Positions 1 to 6,161 of a stretch of 19,164 nucleotides of DNA are shown here, one piece after another (positions within the stretch are counted from its first letter, which is position 1; every line of letters starts with the position of its first letter). The notes beneath the pieces were generated by a model. It ran no database searches. It was not told the DNA's origin and saw nothing but the letters and a program-made list of their open reading frames with translations. The stretch comes from Flavobacteriaceae bacterium UBA2765 (GTDB lineage Bacteria; Bacteroidota; Bacteroidia; Flavobacteriales; Flavobacteriaceae), in the NCBI GenBank assembly GCA_002352665.1, contig DEIV01000127.1, positions 38,170 through 57,333 on the forward strand. Reading direction: 5' to 3'. A program made the translations under genes and the position numbers.

Positions 1-2153
1 GCTTCTACAGAACCATCTACATCACCTTTCAATATAATATTTAACTCTTTAAAGTCTCCTAAAGCAATTCTACGACCTATTTCATCTAAAGTAATATGAC
101 GTTGTGTTCTAACGGATTGCTCTCTTTGCAACTGATCTCTTTTAGATGCAATTTGTTTGGCTTCACGCTCATCATCAAACACTCTAAACTTATCTCCTGC
201 TTGAGGTGCACCATCTAATCCTAGTATTGAAACCGGTGTTGAAGGTCCGGCAACTTTTAAATTATTACCCCGCTCATCATGCATGGCTTTTACCTTACCA
301 CTATGTTTACCCGCCAATAAGTAATCCCCTATTTTTAGAGTTCCGGCTTCAACTAAAATTGTAGAAACATATCCTTTACCTTTATCCAATAAAGCCTCTA
401 CTACAGTACCAATTGCATTTTTATTTGGATTTGCTTTCAGCTCTAATAATTCGGCTTCAAGCATAACTTTTTCTAATAATTCATCTACGCCTAATCCTGT
501 TTTAGCAGAAATATCATGAGATTGTACTTTACCACCCCAATCTTCTACCAAAAGGTTCATCTGAGCCAATTCTTCCTTTACTTTTTCAGGGTTGGCATCA
601 GGCTTATCAACTTTATTAATTGCAAATACTATAGGCACCCCCGCTGCTTGGGCGTGACTGATTGCTTCTTTAGTTTGTGGCATTATAGAATCATCTGCCG
701 CAATCACGATAATAACAATATCTGTAACTTGAGCACCACGAGCACGCATGGCTGTAAAAGCTTCGTGACCCGGAGTATCTAAGAAGGATATTTTTTGACC
801 ATCAGGTAAGGTCACACCATATGCACCTATGTGCTGTGTAATACCTCCTGATTCACCGCCAATAACATTTGCTTTTCTTATATAATCTAGTAGCGATGTT
901 TTACCATGATCTACGTGACCCATTACTGTAACTATTGGTGCTCTTGGTACTAAATCTTCAGGTTTATCTTCTATTTCCTCTACCGCTTCTTCAACCTCAG
1001 CACTCACAAATTCAACCTCAAAGCCAAATTCTTCGGCTACTATAGTAAGTGTCTCAGCATCTAAACGTTGATTCATAGTTACCATCATACCTAAAGACAT
1101 ACAGGCTGAAATAATTTCAGTAACTGAAACATTCATCATGGTTGCCAATTCACTAGCCGTTACAAATTCTGTAGCTTTTAATACTTTACTGTCTGCTTCT
1201 TGTTGTTCTAAGTCAGCTTCTGTTTGTTGACGATGAATATCTCGTTTTTCTCTACGGTATTTAGCACCTTTTCCTTTTTTAGATTTACCTTGTAATTTTT
1301 CTAAGGTTTCTCTTATTTGTTTTTGTACATCTTCTTCTGAAGGCTCTTCTTTAACTAAACTTTTTCTGCCTTTACCAGCATTAGCCGCTCCTCTTGGTTT
1401 AAATGCACCTCTTTGGTTGGCTCCTGTACCAGGACCTCCAGTAGCTGTATTTATACGTTTTCTTTTTCTTTTATTGGTATGAACTGCTTGCTTTTTATCT
1501 ACAGGTTTATCCGTTTTAACAACAGATTTTTTCTTAGGTTTTTCAAATTGTTTTAAATCAATTTTCTCACCAACCTGTTTAGGTCCAGATAATTTCTGAT
1601 ATTTAGTAGTTATAATTTTGGGCTCAGAAGGTACATCTTCTGTTTTTTCTTTTTCCTCTACAATAACAGGTGCCACTTTTTCAACAACGACTTCCTCTTT
1701 TTTCTCCTCAGCAACGTCCTTTTTTATAACTGTTGGTTCTTCCTGAGTTTTAGCTTCAACCTCGGGAGCCTTCTCTTCTTTCTTTTCTTCTTTTGCTCCA
1801 AGATCAATTTTACCAATCTTTTTTATACCTGATAATTTTTCAGATTCGGTTTTAAAAATTTCCTTTTTAGCCTCTTCTTCCAAACGTTTCTTCTCATGTT
1901 CCTCTTCCTGTGCTATACGTAAAGCTTCTTTTTCTTTTCGTTTTTCCTCACTTACCTCCTTAGATGCAACTCTTTTGCTTTTATCAGTTTGAAATTCGTC
2001 TAAAAGCACATTATATACTTCATTAGATATTTTAGTTGTAGGTCTAGCATCAATTTCAAATCCTTTGTTTGAAAGATGTTCTACAGCTCTATCTAAAGAA
2101 ATATTTAATTCCCTTAAAACCTTATTAAGCCTCAATGTTTTGGTATCAGCCAT
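1..2153 (-). CDS. infB: Translation initiation factor IF-2 (C-terminal end outside the window)
   Basis: GTPase that delivers initiator tRNA to the 30S subunit and promotes subunit joining. The reading frame opens at ATG 2153 and stays open to the left edge, giving 717 visible residues; the C-terminal part is missing because of the window edge. Order of parts: first IF2_N domain about residues 1-55; a long Lys/Glu/Pro-rich low-complexity linker to about residue 325; second IF2_N-like domain about 328-378; then the G domain with G1 GHVDHGKT (412-419), G3 DTPGH (from D459), G4 NKVD (513-516) and G5 SAK (from S549); then domain II. The last visible residues, GDVDGSVEA, are typical of the start of domain III. 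It is the third gene of rimP-nusA-infB, 37 nt after the nusA stop. All GTPase motifs are intact, so it looks functional. Confidence 0.97.
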   Translation of the reverse strand, partial: MADTKTLRLNKVLRELNISLDRAVEHLSNKGFEIDARPTTKISNEVYNVLLDEFQTDKSKRVASKEVSEEKRKEKEALRIAQEEEHEKKRLEEEAKKEIFKTESEKLSGIKKIGKIDLGAKEEKKEEKAPEVEAKTQEEPTVIKKDVAEEKKEEVVVEKVAPVIVEEKEKTEDVPSEPKIITTKYQKLSGPKQVGEKIDLKQFEKPKKKSVVKTDKPVDKKQAVHTNKRKRKRINTATGGPGTGANQRGAFKPRGAANAGKGRKSLVKEEPSEEDVQKQIRETLEKLQGKSKKGKGAKYRREKRDIHRQQTEADLEQQEADSKVLKATEFVTASELATMMNVSVTEIISACMSLGMMVTMNQRLDAETLTIVAEEFGFEVEFVSAEVEEAVEEIEDKPEDLVPRAPIVTVMGHVDHGKTSLLDYIRKANVIGGESGGITQHIGAYGVTLPDGQKISFLDTPGHEAFTAMRARGAQVTDIVIIVIAADDSIMPQTKEAISHAQAAGVPIVFAINKVDKPDANPEKVKEELAQMNLLVEDWGGKVQSHDISAKTGLGVDELLEKVMLEAELLELKANPNKNAIGTVVEALLDKGKGYVSTILVEAGTLKIGDYLLAGKHSGKVKAMHDERGNNLKVAGPSTPVSILGLDGAPQAGDKFRVFDDEREAKQIASKRDQLQREQSVRTQRHITLDEIGRRIALGDFKELNIILKGDVDGSVE

Positions 2154-2190
2154 ACAATTATTATGTTTTCTACTTTAATATTGAAGATTA

Positions 2191-3438
2191 TTAGTCTTCA
2201 AATTCTTCTTTTAATATACGTTGTACATCCAAAATAGTTTCTTCTTCTAAATCGGTTCTTTTTACTAAATCATTTACATCTAAATCCAATACACTTCTTG
2301 CTGTATCTAAACCAATATTTTTAAATTCAGCAATTACCCAAGCTTCTATTTCATCAGAAAACTCAGTTAATTCTACATCTTCATCAGCAATACCTTCTCG
2401 TTGTACATCTAGCTCATAACCTGTCAATTGACTAGCCAACCTTATATTGACTCCACCTTTTCCGATAGCTTTTGAAACCTGATCTGGTTTTAAAAATACA
2501 TCAACTCTAGGTTTTTCTCCTTCAACAGCTTCTTTAATTTCCATAGAAGTTACTTTTGCCGGACTTAACGCTCTAGCAATAAAAATTTGATCATTTTTAG
2601 TATAATTGATCACATCTATGTTCTCATTTCCTAATTCTCTCACAATTCCGTGAATACGAGACCCTTTCATACCTACACAAGCTCCAACCGGATCAATTCT
2701 ATCATCATAAGAATCAACTGCAACTTTAGCTTTCTCTCCTGGTATTCTAGCTACTCTTTCAATGGTTATTAGCCCATCAAAAACTTCTGGAATTTCTTGT
2801 TCAAATAATTTAACCAAAAATTCAGGTGCCGTTCTAGACATTATAATTGTTGGTTTATTTCCACGTAATTCAACCAATTTGATAATCCCTCTTACAGATT
2901 CTCCTTTTCTAAAATAATCAGATCTTATTTGTTCACTTTTAGGCAATACAATTTCATTACCGTCATCATCCAATAAAATTATAGCATTATGTCTTATATG
3001 GTGAACTTCTGCACTATAAATTTCACCTTCTAATTCTTTAAATTGCTTAAATATATTAGTATTATCATGCTCATGAATTTTAGATATTAAGTTTTGACGT
3101 AAGGCTAAAATAGCTCTTCTACCTAAATCTTCTAATTTCACTTCTTCAGATACATCTTCTTCTACTTCAAAATCAGGTTCAATTTTCCTAGCTTCAGTTA
3201 GAGAAATTTCTGCATTAGGATCTTCAACTTCTCCATCATTTACTACAATTCTATTTCTCCAAATTTCTAAATCACCTTTATCAGGATTTATAATTATATC
3301 AAAATTATCATCAGAACCATATTTTCTTTTCAATGCGGCTCTAAATACATCTTCTAGTATCGCCATAAGCGTTACTCTATCAATACTTTTATCGTCTTTA
3401 AACTCAGAAAAAGATTCTATTAACGCGATGTTTTCCAT
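2191..3438 (-). CDS. nusA: Transcription termination/antitermination factor NusA
   Basis: RNA polymerase-binding factor that modulates pausing, intrinsic termination and antitermination. The 415-residue protein shows an N-terminal polymerase-binding domain (about 1-125), an S1 domain (about 136-200), and two KH domains whose GxxG loops are GMKG (256-259) and GKGG (326-329, followed by VNIRLAS). A short acidic tail with a helix-hairpin-like stretch (about 365-410) replaces the two acidic repeats found at the end of E. coli NusA (495 residues); this short form is usual in Bacteroidota (family knowledge). The start ATG lies 10 nt after the rimP stop, with a purine-rich GAAGAAG just before it, so the two genes are probably translationally coupled. 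infB follows after 37 nt. No defect is visible. Confidence 0.97.
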   Translation of the reverse strand: MENIALIESFSEFKDDKSIDRVTLMAILEDVFRAALKRKYGSDDNFDIIINPDKGDLEIWRNRIVVNDGEVEDPNAEISLTEARKIEPDFEVEEDVSEEVKLEDLGRRAILALRQNLISKIHEHDNTNIFKQFKELEGEIYSAEVHHIRHNAIILLDDDGNEIVLPKSEQIRSDYFRKGESVRGIIKLVELRGNKPTIIMSRTAPEFLVKLFEQEIPEVFDGLITIERVARIPGEKAKVAVDSYDDRIDPVGACVGMKGSRIHGIVRELGNENIDVINYTKNDQIFIARALSPAKVTSMEIKEAVEGEKPRVDVFLKPDQVSKAIGKGGVNIRLASQLTGYELDVQREGIADEDVELTEFSDEIEAWVIAEFKNIGLDTARSVLDLDVNDLVKRTDLEEETILDVQRILKEEFED

Positions 3439-3448
3439 TCTTCTTCAA

Positions 3449-3907
3449 TTAAAATTTTAATTTCACTTTTGTTTGTTTTATATTTTCATAAGGTAAAACT
3501 GCCGTTTTAACAATAGTTACTTTTCCTTTACCTACTGGTTTAGGCTCCCTTACTTTCCACTTTAAGGTAATATCATTATCATCAACTTTTACCAATTCGC
3601 CATCAAACTTTTCGGTTTCAGTTTTCACGACTATATTTCGTCCTATATTTTTAATATATTGCCTTTTATTTACTAGAGGTTCTGTGAGACCCGGAGAGGT
3701 AACTTCTAAAGAAAAATCTGTAGTTTCTCTGTCTAAATTATGTTCAACATGTCTACTAATTCTCATGCATTCCTTTATTGAAACTCCCTGATCTCCATCA
3801 ACAATAACAATAATTGTATTGTCTGATGATATTTTTAAATCAATTAAAAATAATTTTGGATTTTCTTGAACAGCTTCCTCAACTAACTTTTCGACAATAC
3901 TTCTCAC
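3449..3907 (-). CDS. rimP: Ribosome maturation factor RimP
   Basis: Needed for maturation of the 30S subunit. The 152-residue protein has the family layout: an N-terminal alpha/beta domain (about 1-80) containing NPKLFLIDLKIS and the diagnostic DFSLEVTSPGLTEPL (64-78), then an SH3-like C-terminal domain (about 85-152). The start is GTG at 3905-3907. No ATG is available in this frame until residue 48, and the protein aligns with the family from residue 1, so GTG is the best choice. It is the first gene of the rimP-nusA-infB operon. The region just upstream carries a promoter and a terminator-like hairpin (separate entries), which suggests that expression is set in the leader. The GTG start preceded by seven A residues and no clear Shine-Dalgarno sequence is unremarkable for this phylum. 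Confidence 0.95.
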   Translation of the reverse strand: MRSIVEKLVEEAVQENPKLFLIDLKISSDNTIIVIVDGDQGVSIKECMRISRHVEHNLDRETTDFSLEVTSPGLTEPLVNKRQYIKNIGRNIVVKTETEKFDGELVKVDDNDITLKWKVREPKPVGKGKVTIVKTAVLPYENIKQTKVKLKF

Positions 3908-3918
3908 TTTTTTTGTAT

Positions 3919-3944
3919 AAAAAAAGGAGACTTTCCGTCCCCTT
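3919..3944 (-). terminator. Terminator-like hairpin in the rimP leader (candidate attenuator)
   Basis: Read on the minus strand, the stem arm AAGGGGAC, loop GGAAA and arm GTCTCCTT form an 8-bp stem (one G-U wobble) that runs straight into seven T residues. It lies between the promoter at about 3974-4004 and the rimP GTG at 3907. The only gene upstream is transcribed away from it, so it cannot be the terminator of a preceding minus-strand gene. Inferred role: premature termination control of rimP-nusA-infB. Confidence 0.6.
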
Positions 3945-3973
3945 CATTTCTTAAATACCTTGATTTTCGTCTG

Positions 3974-4004
3974 CAAATATATAAACTATATTTTAGAATG
4001 ACAA
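3974..4004 (-). promoter_or_regulatory. Bacteroidota-type promoter of rimP-nusA-infB
   Basis: On the minus strand TATATTTG (3974-3981) matches the -7 consensus TAnnTTTG exactly, and TTG (4002-4004) lies 20 nt upstream as the -33 element. Transcription would start near 3968, giving a leader of about 60 nt before the rimP GTG. Confidence 0.65.
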
Positions 4005-4010
4005 GAATCA

Positions 4011-4040
4011 TTGATTTTTATCGTTATAATAGATATCTTT
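4011..4040 (+). promoter_or_regulatory. Promoter of usp1, back-to-back with the rimP promoter
   Basis: TTG (4011-4013), a 19-nt spacer and TATCTTTA (4033-4040) match the Bacteroidota -33/-7 pattern with one mismatch in the -7 box. The start would be near 4047, about 24 nt before the chosen ATG at 4071. The -33 elements of the two divergent promoters are only 6 nt apart. Confidence 0.5.
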
Positions 4041-4070
4041 ATGATGTTAAATCTTAAAAAACTCCAAACC

Positions 4071-4901
4071 ATGAAAAAAATATTAGTGCCAATCGATTTT
4101 TCAAAAGAGGCAAAATATGCTTGTAAAGCAGCAGCGGCAGTTGCAAAAAAAACAAATAGCGAGATTATATTATTACATATGCTAGATATCCCTACAGAAG
4201 CGATTGATCCTCTAGACTCAAACAATTTAAAAGGTGGAGGTCAAGCCATATTTTTTCTAAAAACTATTCATAAAAAATTCCAAAAATATAAATCCTTGCC
4301 TTTTTTTGAAGGACTAAAAGTTACAGAATCTGTAAAATTTCATAAAACTTTTGATGGTGTAATTGCAGAAAGTAAGAAAAACAATGTAGATTTAATTGTA
4401 ATGGGTTCTCAAGGTGCTACCGGGCTAAAAGAAATGCTAGTGGGTTCAAATACTGAAAAAGTAGTTAGACATTCTGACATACCTGTAATGGTTATTAAAA
4501 AAAATATTGAAAATTTAGAAATTAAACATTTGATTTTTGCTTCCGAATTTGGTAAAGATGCTAAGAAAACTTTTCAAAATGTGATTAATTTTGCCAATAT
4601 TTTTAAAGCCAGAGTTCATTTGTTATATATCAATACAATACACAATTTTGAACCTACAAAGACTTCAACTTTAAAACTTGAAAGTTTTGTTTCTGGTTTT
4701 GATATAAAAAATTATACTTTAAATACATACAATGACAAAACCATTGAAGAAGGTATTTTAAATTTTGGTAGAGAAATGAATGCAGATGCTATTGCAATTA
4801 ATACACATGGCAGAAGCGGATTATCTCAATTATTTAATGAAAGTATAAGTAGAGAGTTAGCAAATCATGCATTGAGACCTATTATAACTTTTAAAATTTA
4901 A
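4071..4901 (+). CDS. Universal stress protein, tandem UspA-domain type (copy 1)
   Basis: Cytoplasmic nucleotide-binding stress protein of 276 residues made of two Usp domains (about 1-145 and 150-276). Domain 1 begins MKKILVPIDFSKEA, with the nucleotide-contacting Asp at 9, and carries a complete ATP-binding motif G-x2-G-x9-G-S: G112, G115, G125, S126. Domain 2 keeps G247 and G250 in THGRSG but has Ser260-Arg instead of Gly-Ser nine residues on, so nucleotide binding there is probably weak or lost. The start at 4071 is chosen because homology begins there, the second copy starts at the same residue, and a candidate promoter overlaps the only longer (TTG, 4011) alternative. Copy 2 follows 352 nt downstream. 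The exact stress signal or partner is not deducible. Confidence 0.93.
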   Translation: MKKILVPIDFSKEAKYACKAAAAVAKKTNSEIILLHMLDIPTEAIDPLDSNNLKGGGQAIFFLKTIHKKFQKYKSLPFFEGLKVTESVKFHKTFDGVIAESKKNNVDLIVMGSQGATGLKEMLVGSNTEKVVRHSDIPVMVIKKNIENLEIKHLIFASEFGKDAKKTFQNVINFANIFKARVHLLYINTIHNFEPTKTSTLKLESFVSGFDIKNYTLNTYNDKTIEEGILNFGREMNADAIAINTHGRSGLSQLFNESISRELANHALRPIITFKI

Positions 4902-4921
4902 GATTTTCTCATAAAATTTAT

Positions 4922-4927
4922 TGTAAA
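4922..4927 (+). repeat. Left target-site duplication of the MITE-like element
   Basis: TGTAAA lies directly against the left inverted repeat; the identical hexamer lies directly against the right one at 5191-5196. Confidence 0.6.
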
Positions 4928-5190
4928 ACCTGAGTTCGATTATTATTTGGAGGTTCAGATTTTCATAAAATTTAATAGACAAGGCGTTATCATGCAGATA
5001 TAGCTCGCTATATCAAATGATGACAACGCAGTATATTGGATTTTATGGAAAAGATATTTGTAATTCCACCTCTAATCAGCGATTTTTTTCCTAAATATGA
5101 ACCCATATAGCATGCTATTACTTCATCATTTTTAGTTGAAATTTACCATTTATAGACGGTCTGAATCCTAAAGAATAATCGAACTCAGGT
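4928..5190. mobile_element. MITE-like non-autonomous element with terminal inverted repeats
   Basis: This 263-bp insertion fills most of the 352-nt gap between the two usp genes. It begins with ACCTGAGTTCGATTATT (4928-4944) and ends with the exact reverse complement (5174-5190). Similarity of the two ends continues imperfectly for about 14 more bases. Both sides carry TGTAAA. Inside are a long hairpin (4984-5029) and a 12-bp perfect palindrome ATAGCATGCTAT (5107-5118). No open reading frame of useful length and no transposase are present, so it would have to be moved by a helper enzyme elsewhere. An alternative is an old structured repeat or a non-coding RNA. That it belongs to a dispersed family is inferred; only one copy is in this window. 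Confidence 0.6.
4984..5029. repeat. Long interrupted palindrome inside the MITE-like element
   Basis: GCGTT pairs with AACGC, ATCAT with ATGAT, and GATATAGC with GCTATATC around a TC centre, giving an 18-bp near-perfect core within a 46-nt hairpin or cruciform. Confidence 0.7.
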
Positions 5191-5196
5191 TGTAAA
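5191..5196 (+). repeat. Right target-site duplication of the MITE-like element
   Basis: TGTAAA, identical to 4922-4927 and directly adjacent to the right inverted repeat. It also overlaps the first bases of the terminator stem that follows. Confidence 0.6.
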
Positions 5197-5225
5197 GGTT
5201 CTTTTAAAAAAAAAGAACCTTTTTT
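5194..5225 (+). terminator. Intrinsic terminator between usp1 and usp2
   Basis: AAAGGTTCTTTT (5194-5205), loop AAAAA, and AAAAGAACCTTT (5211-5222) form a 12-bp perfect stem followed by T residues to 5225. It is best read as the original usp1 terminator, now pushed 293 nt from the usp1 stop by the insertion. It ends only 28 nt before the usp2 ATG. Its near symmetry (A-rich on the 5' side) means it could also act on the other strand. Confidence 0.75.
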
Positions 5226-5253
5226 ATTGGAATATTTTGTTTAATTTAGAGCT

Positions 5254-6084
5254 ATGAATAAAATACTAGTCCCTATAGATTTTTCCGATGAAGCAAAAAG
5301 AGCTTGCAAAGTTGCTGCTTCAATCGCTAAAAAAACCAAGAGTGAAATTATTTTACTACACATGTTAGACATTCCCTCTGCATCAATAGACCCACTTGTT
5401 TCCACCAATTTAAGAGGTGGTGGACAAACCATTTTTTTTATGAAAATTATTCAAAAAAAATTAAAGGTGTTTAAAACATTACCTTTTTTTGAGGGTCTAA
5501 AAATTTCAGACTCAGTACTGTTTAAAAAAGCTTTTGAAGGTGTAATTGATGAGAGTAAAAAAAACAATGTTGATTTAATTGTAATGGGATCTCAAGGTGC
5601 TACCGGACTAAAAGAAATGCTTGTGGGTTCAAATACAGAAAAGGTGGTTAGACGTTCTGAAATACCTGTTTTAGTAATTAAGCAAGACGTAGAGGAGTTC
5701 GATATTAAAAATATGATTTTTGCTTCTGACTTTGGCAAGGATGCAAAAAAATCCTTTCAGAGTGTTATTAATTTTGCTAAGATATTTAATGCCAGAGTAC
5801 ATTTATTATATATTAATACTATTCGCAATTTTGAAACCTCAAGGGATTCTACCAAAAAACTTGAAAATTTTATTACCGATTTTGAAATAAAAAACTACAC
5901 TTTAAATACTTATAATGATAAAACTATTGAAGAAGGTATTTTAAATTATGGTAGAGAAATAAATGCAGACGCTATTGCAATTAATACTCATGGCAGAAGT
6001 GGCCTATCGCAATTATTCAATGAGAGTATTAGTAAAGATTTGGCAAATCATGCATTGAGACCAGTAGTTACATTTAAAACCTGA
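5254..6084 (+). CDS. Universal stress protein, tandem UspA-domain type (copy 2)
   Basis: Paralogue of the upstream gene with exactly the same length (276 residues). Counting by eye without gaps gives about 64 differences, i.e. about 77% identity. Domain 1 starts MNKILVPIDFSDEA and keeps the full ATP-binding motif at G112, G115, G125 and S126. Domain 2 shows the same degeneration as copy 1 (THGRSG but Ser260-Lys where Gly-Ser is expected), so the loss predates the duplication. The best conserved stretches are residues 101-133 and 222-260. Differences are mostly conservative, which fits two functional genes rather than one decaying. No good promoter is visible in the 28 nt between the preceding terminator and the ATG; a weak TATTTTG at 5232-5238 would give a very short leader. 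Cytoplasmic; role inferred from the family only. Confidence 0.93.
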   Translation: MNKILVPIDFSDEAKRACKVAASIAKKTKSEIILLHMLDIPSASIDPLVSTNLRGGGQTIFFMKIIQKKLKVFKTLPFFEGLKISDSVLFKKAFEGVIDESKKNNVDLIVMGSQGATGLKEMLVGSNTEKVVRRSEIPVLVIKQDVEEFDIKNMIFASDFGKDAKKSFQSVINFAKIFNARVHLLYINTIRNFETSRDSTKKLENFITDFEIKNYTLNTYNDKTIEEGILNYGREINADAIAINTHGRSGLSQLFNESISKDLANHALRPVVTFKT

Positions 6085-6100
6085 TTTATTTTCTTTGTAG

Positions 6101-6133
6101 TTGTGCTTAAACGTTTGTATTTTATTACTTTTG
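6101..6133 (+). promoter_or_regulatory. Promoter of the LacI-family regulator gene
   Basis: TACTTTTG (6126-6133) is an exact match to TAnnTTTG. TTG at 6101-6103, 22 nt upstream, is the likely -33 element. The start would be near 6140, about 22 nt before the ATG at 6162. Confidence 0.6.
6109..6116 (+). promoter_or_regulatory. Candidate LacI-type operator
   Basis: AAACGTTT is an 8-bp perfect palindrome with the central CG that LacI/GalR-family proteins favour. It sits between the -33 and -7 elements of the regulator's own promoter, where bound repressor would block polymerase. The symmetry does not extend beyond 8 bp, so this is suggestive only. Confidence 0.45.
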
Positions 6134-6161
6134 GATAAAATAATATATTCTAATTCTATGT

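Noticed and set aside
516..782. 88-codon forward reading frame opposite infB
   Set aside because: It lies antisense to the IF-2 GTP-binding domain, which is clearly coding; composition and content look like a shadow frame.
3879..3947. 22-residue ORF overlapping the rimP start as a real leader peptide
   Set aside because: It has no recognisable ribosome binding site or codon bias that could be called regulatory; kept only as a side note in the attenuator finding.
4011..4070. N-terminal extension of usp1 from TTG 4011
   Set aside because: The 20 extra residues have no family match, the paralogue starts at the equivalent of 4071, and the TTG itself fits a -33 promoter element.
4902..4974. Imperfect direct repeat GATTTTCTCATAAAATTTA / GATTTTCATAAAATTTA around the left end of the MITE-like element
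   Set aside because: Very A/T-rich and not at the element borders; the adjacent TGTAAA pair explains the insertion better, so chance similarity is likely.
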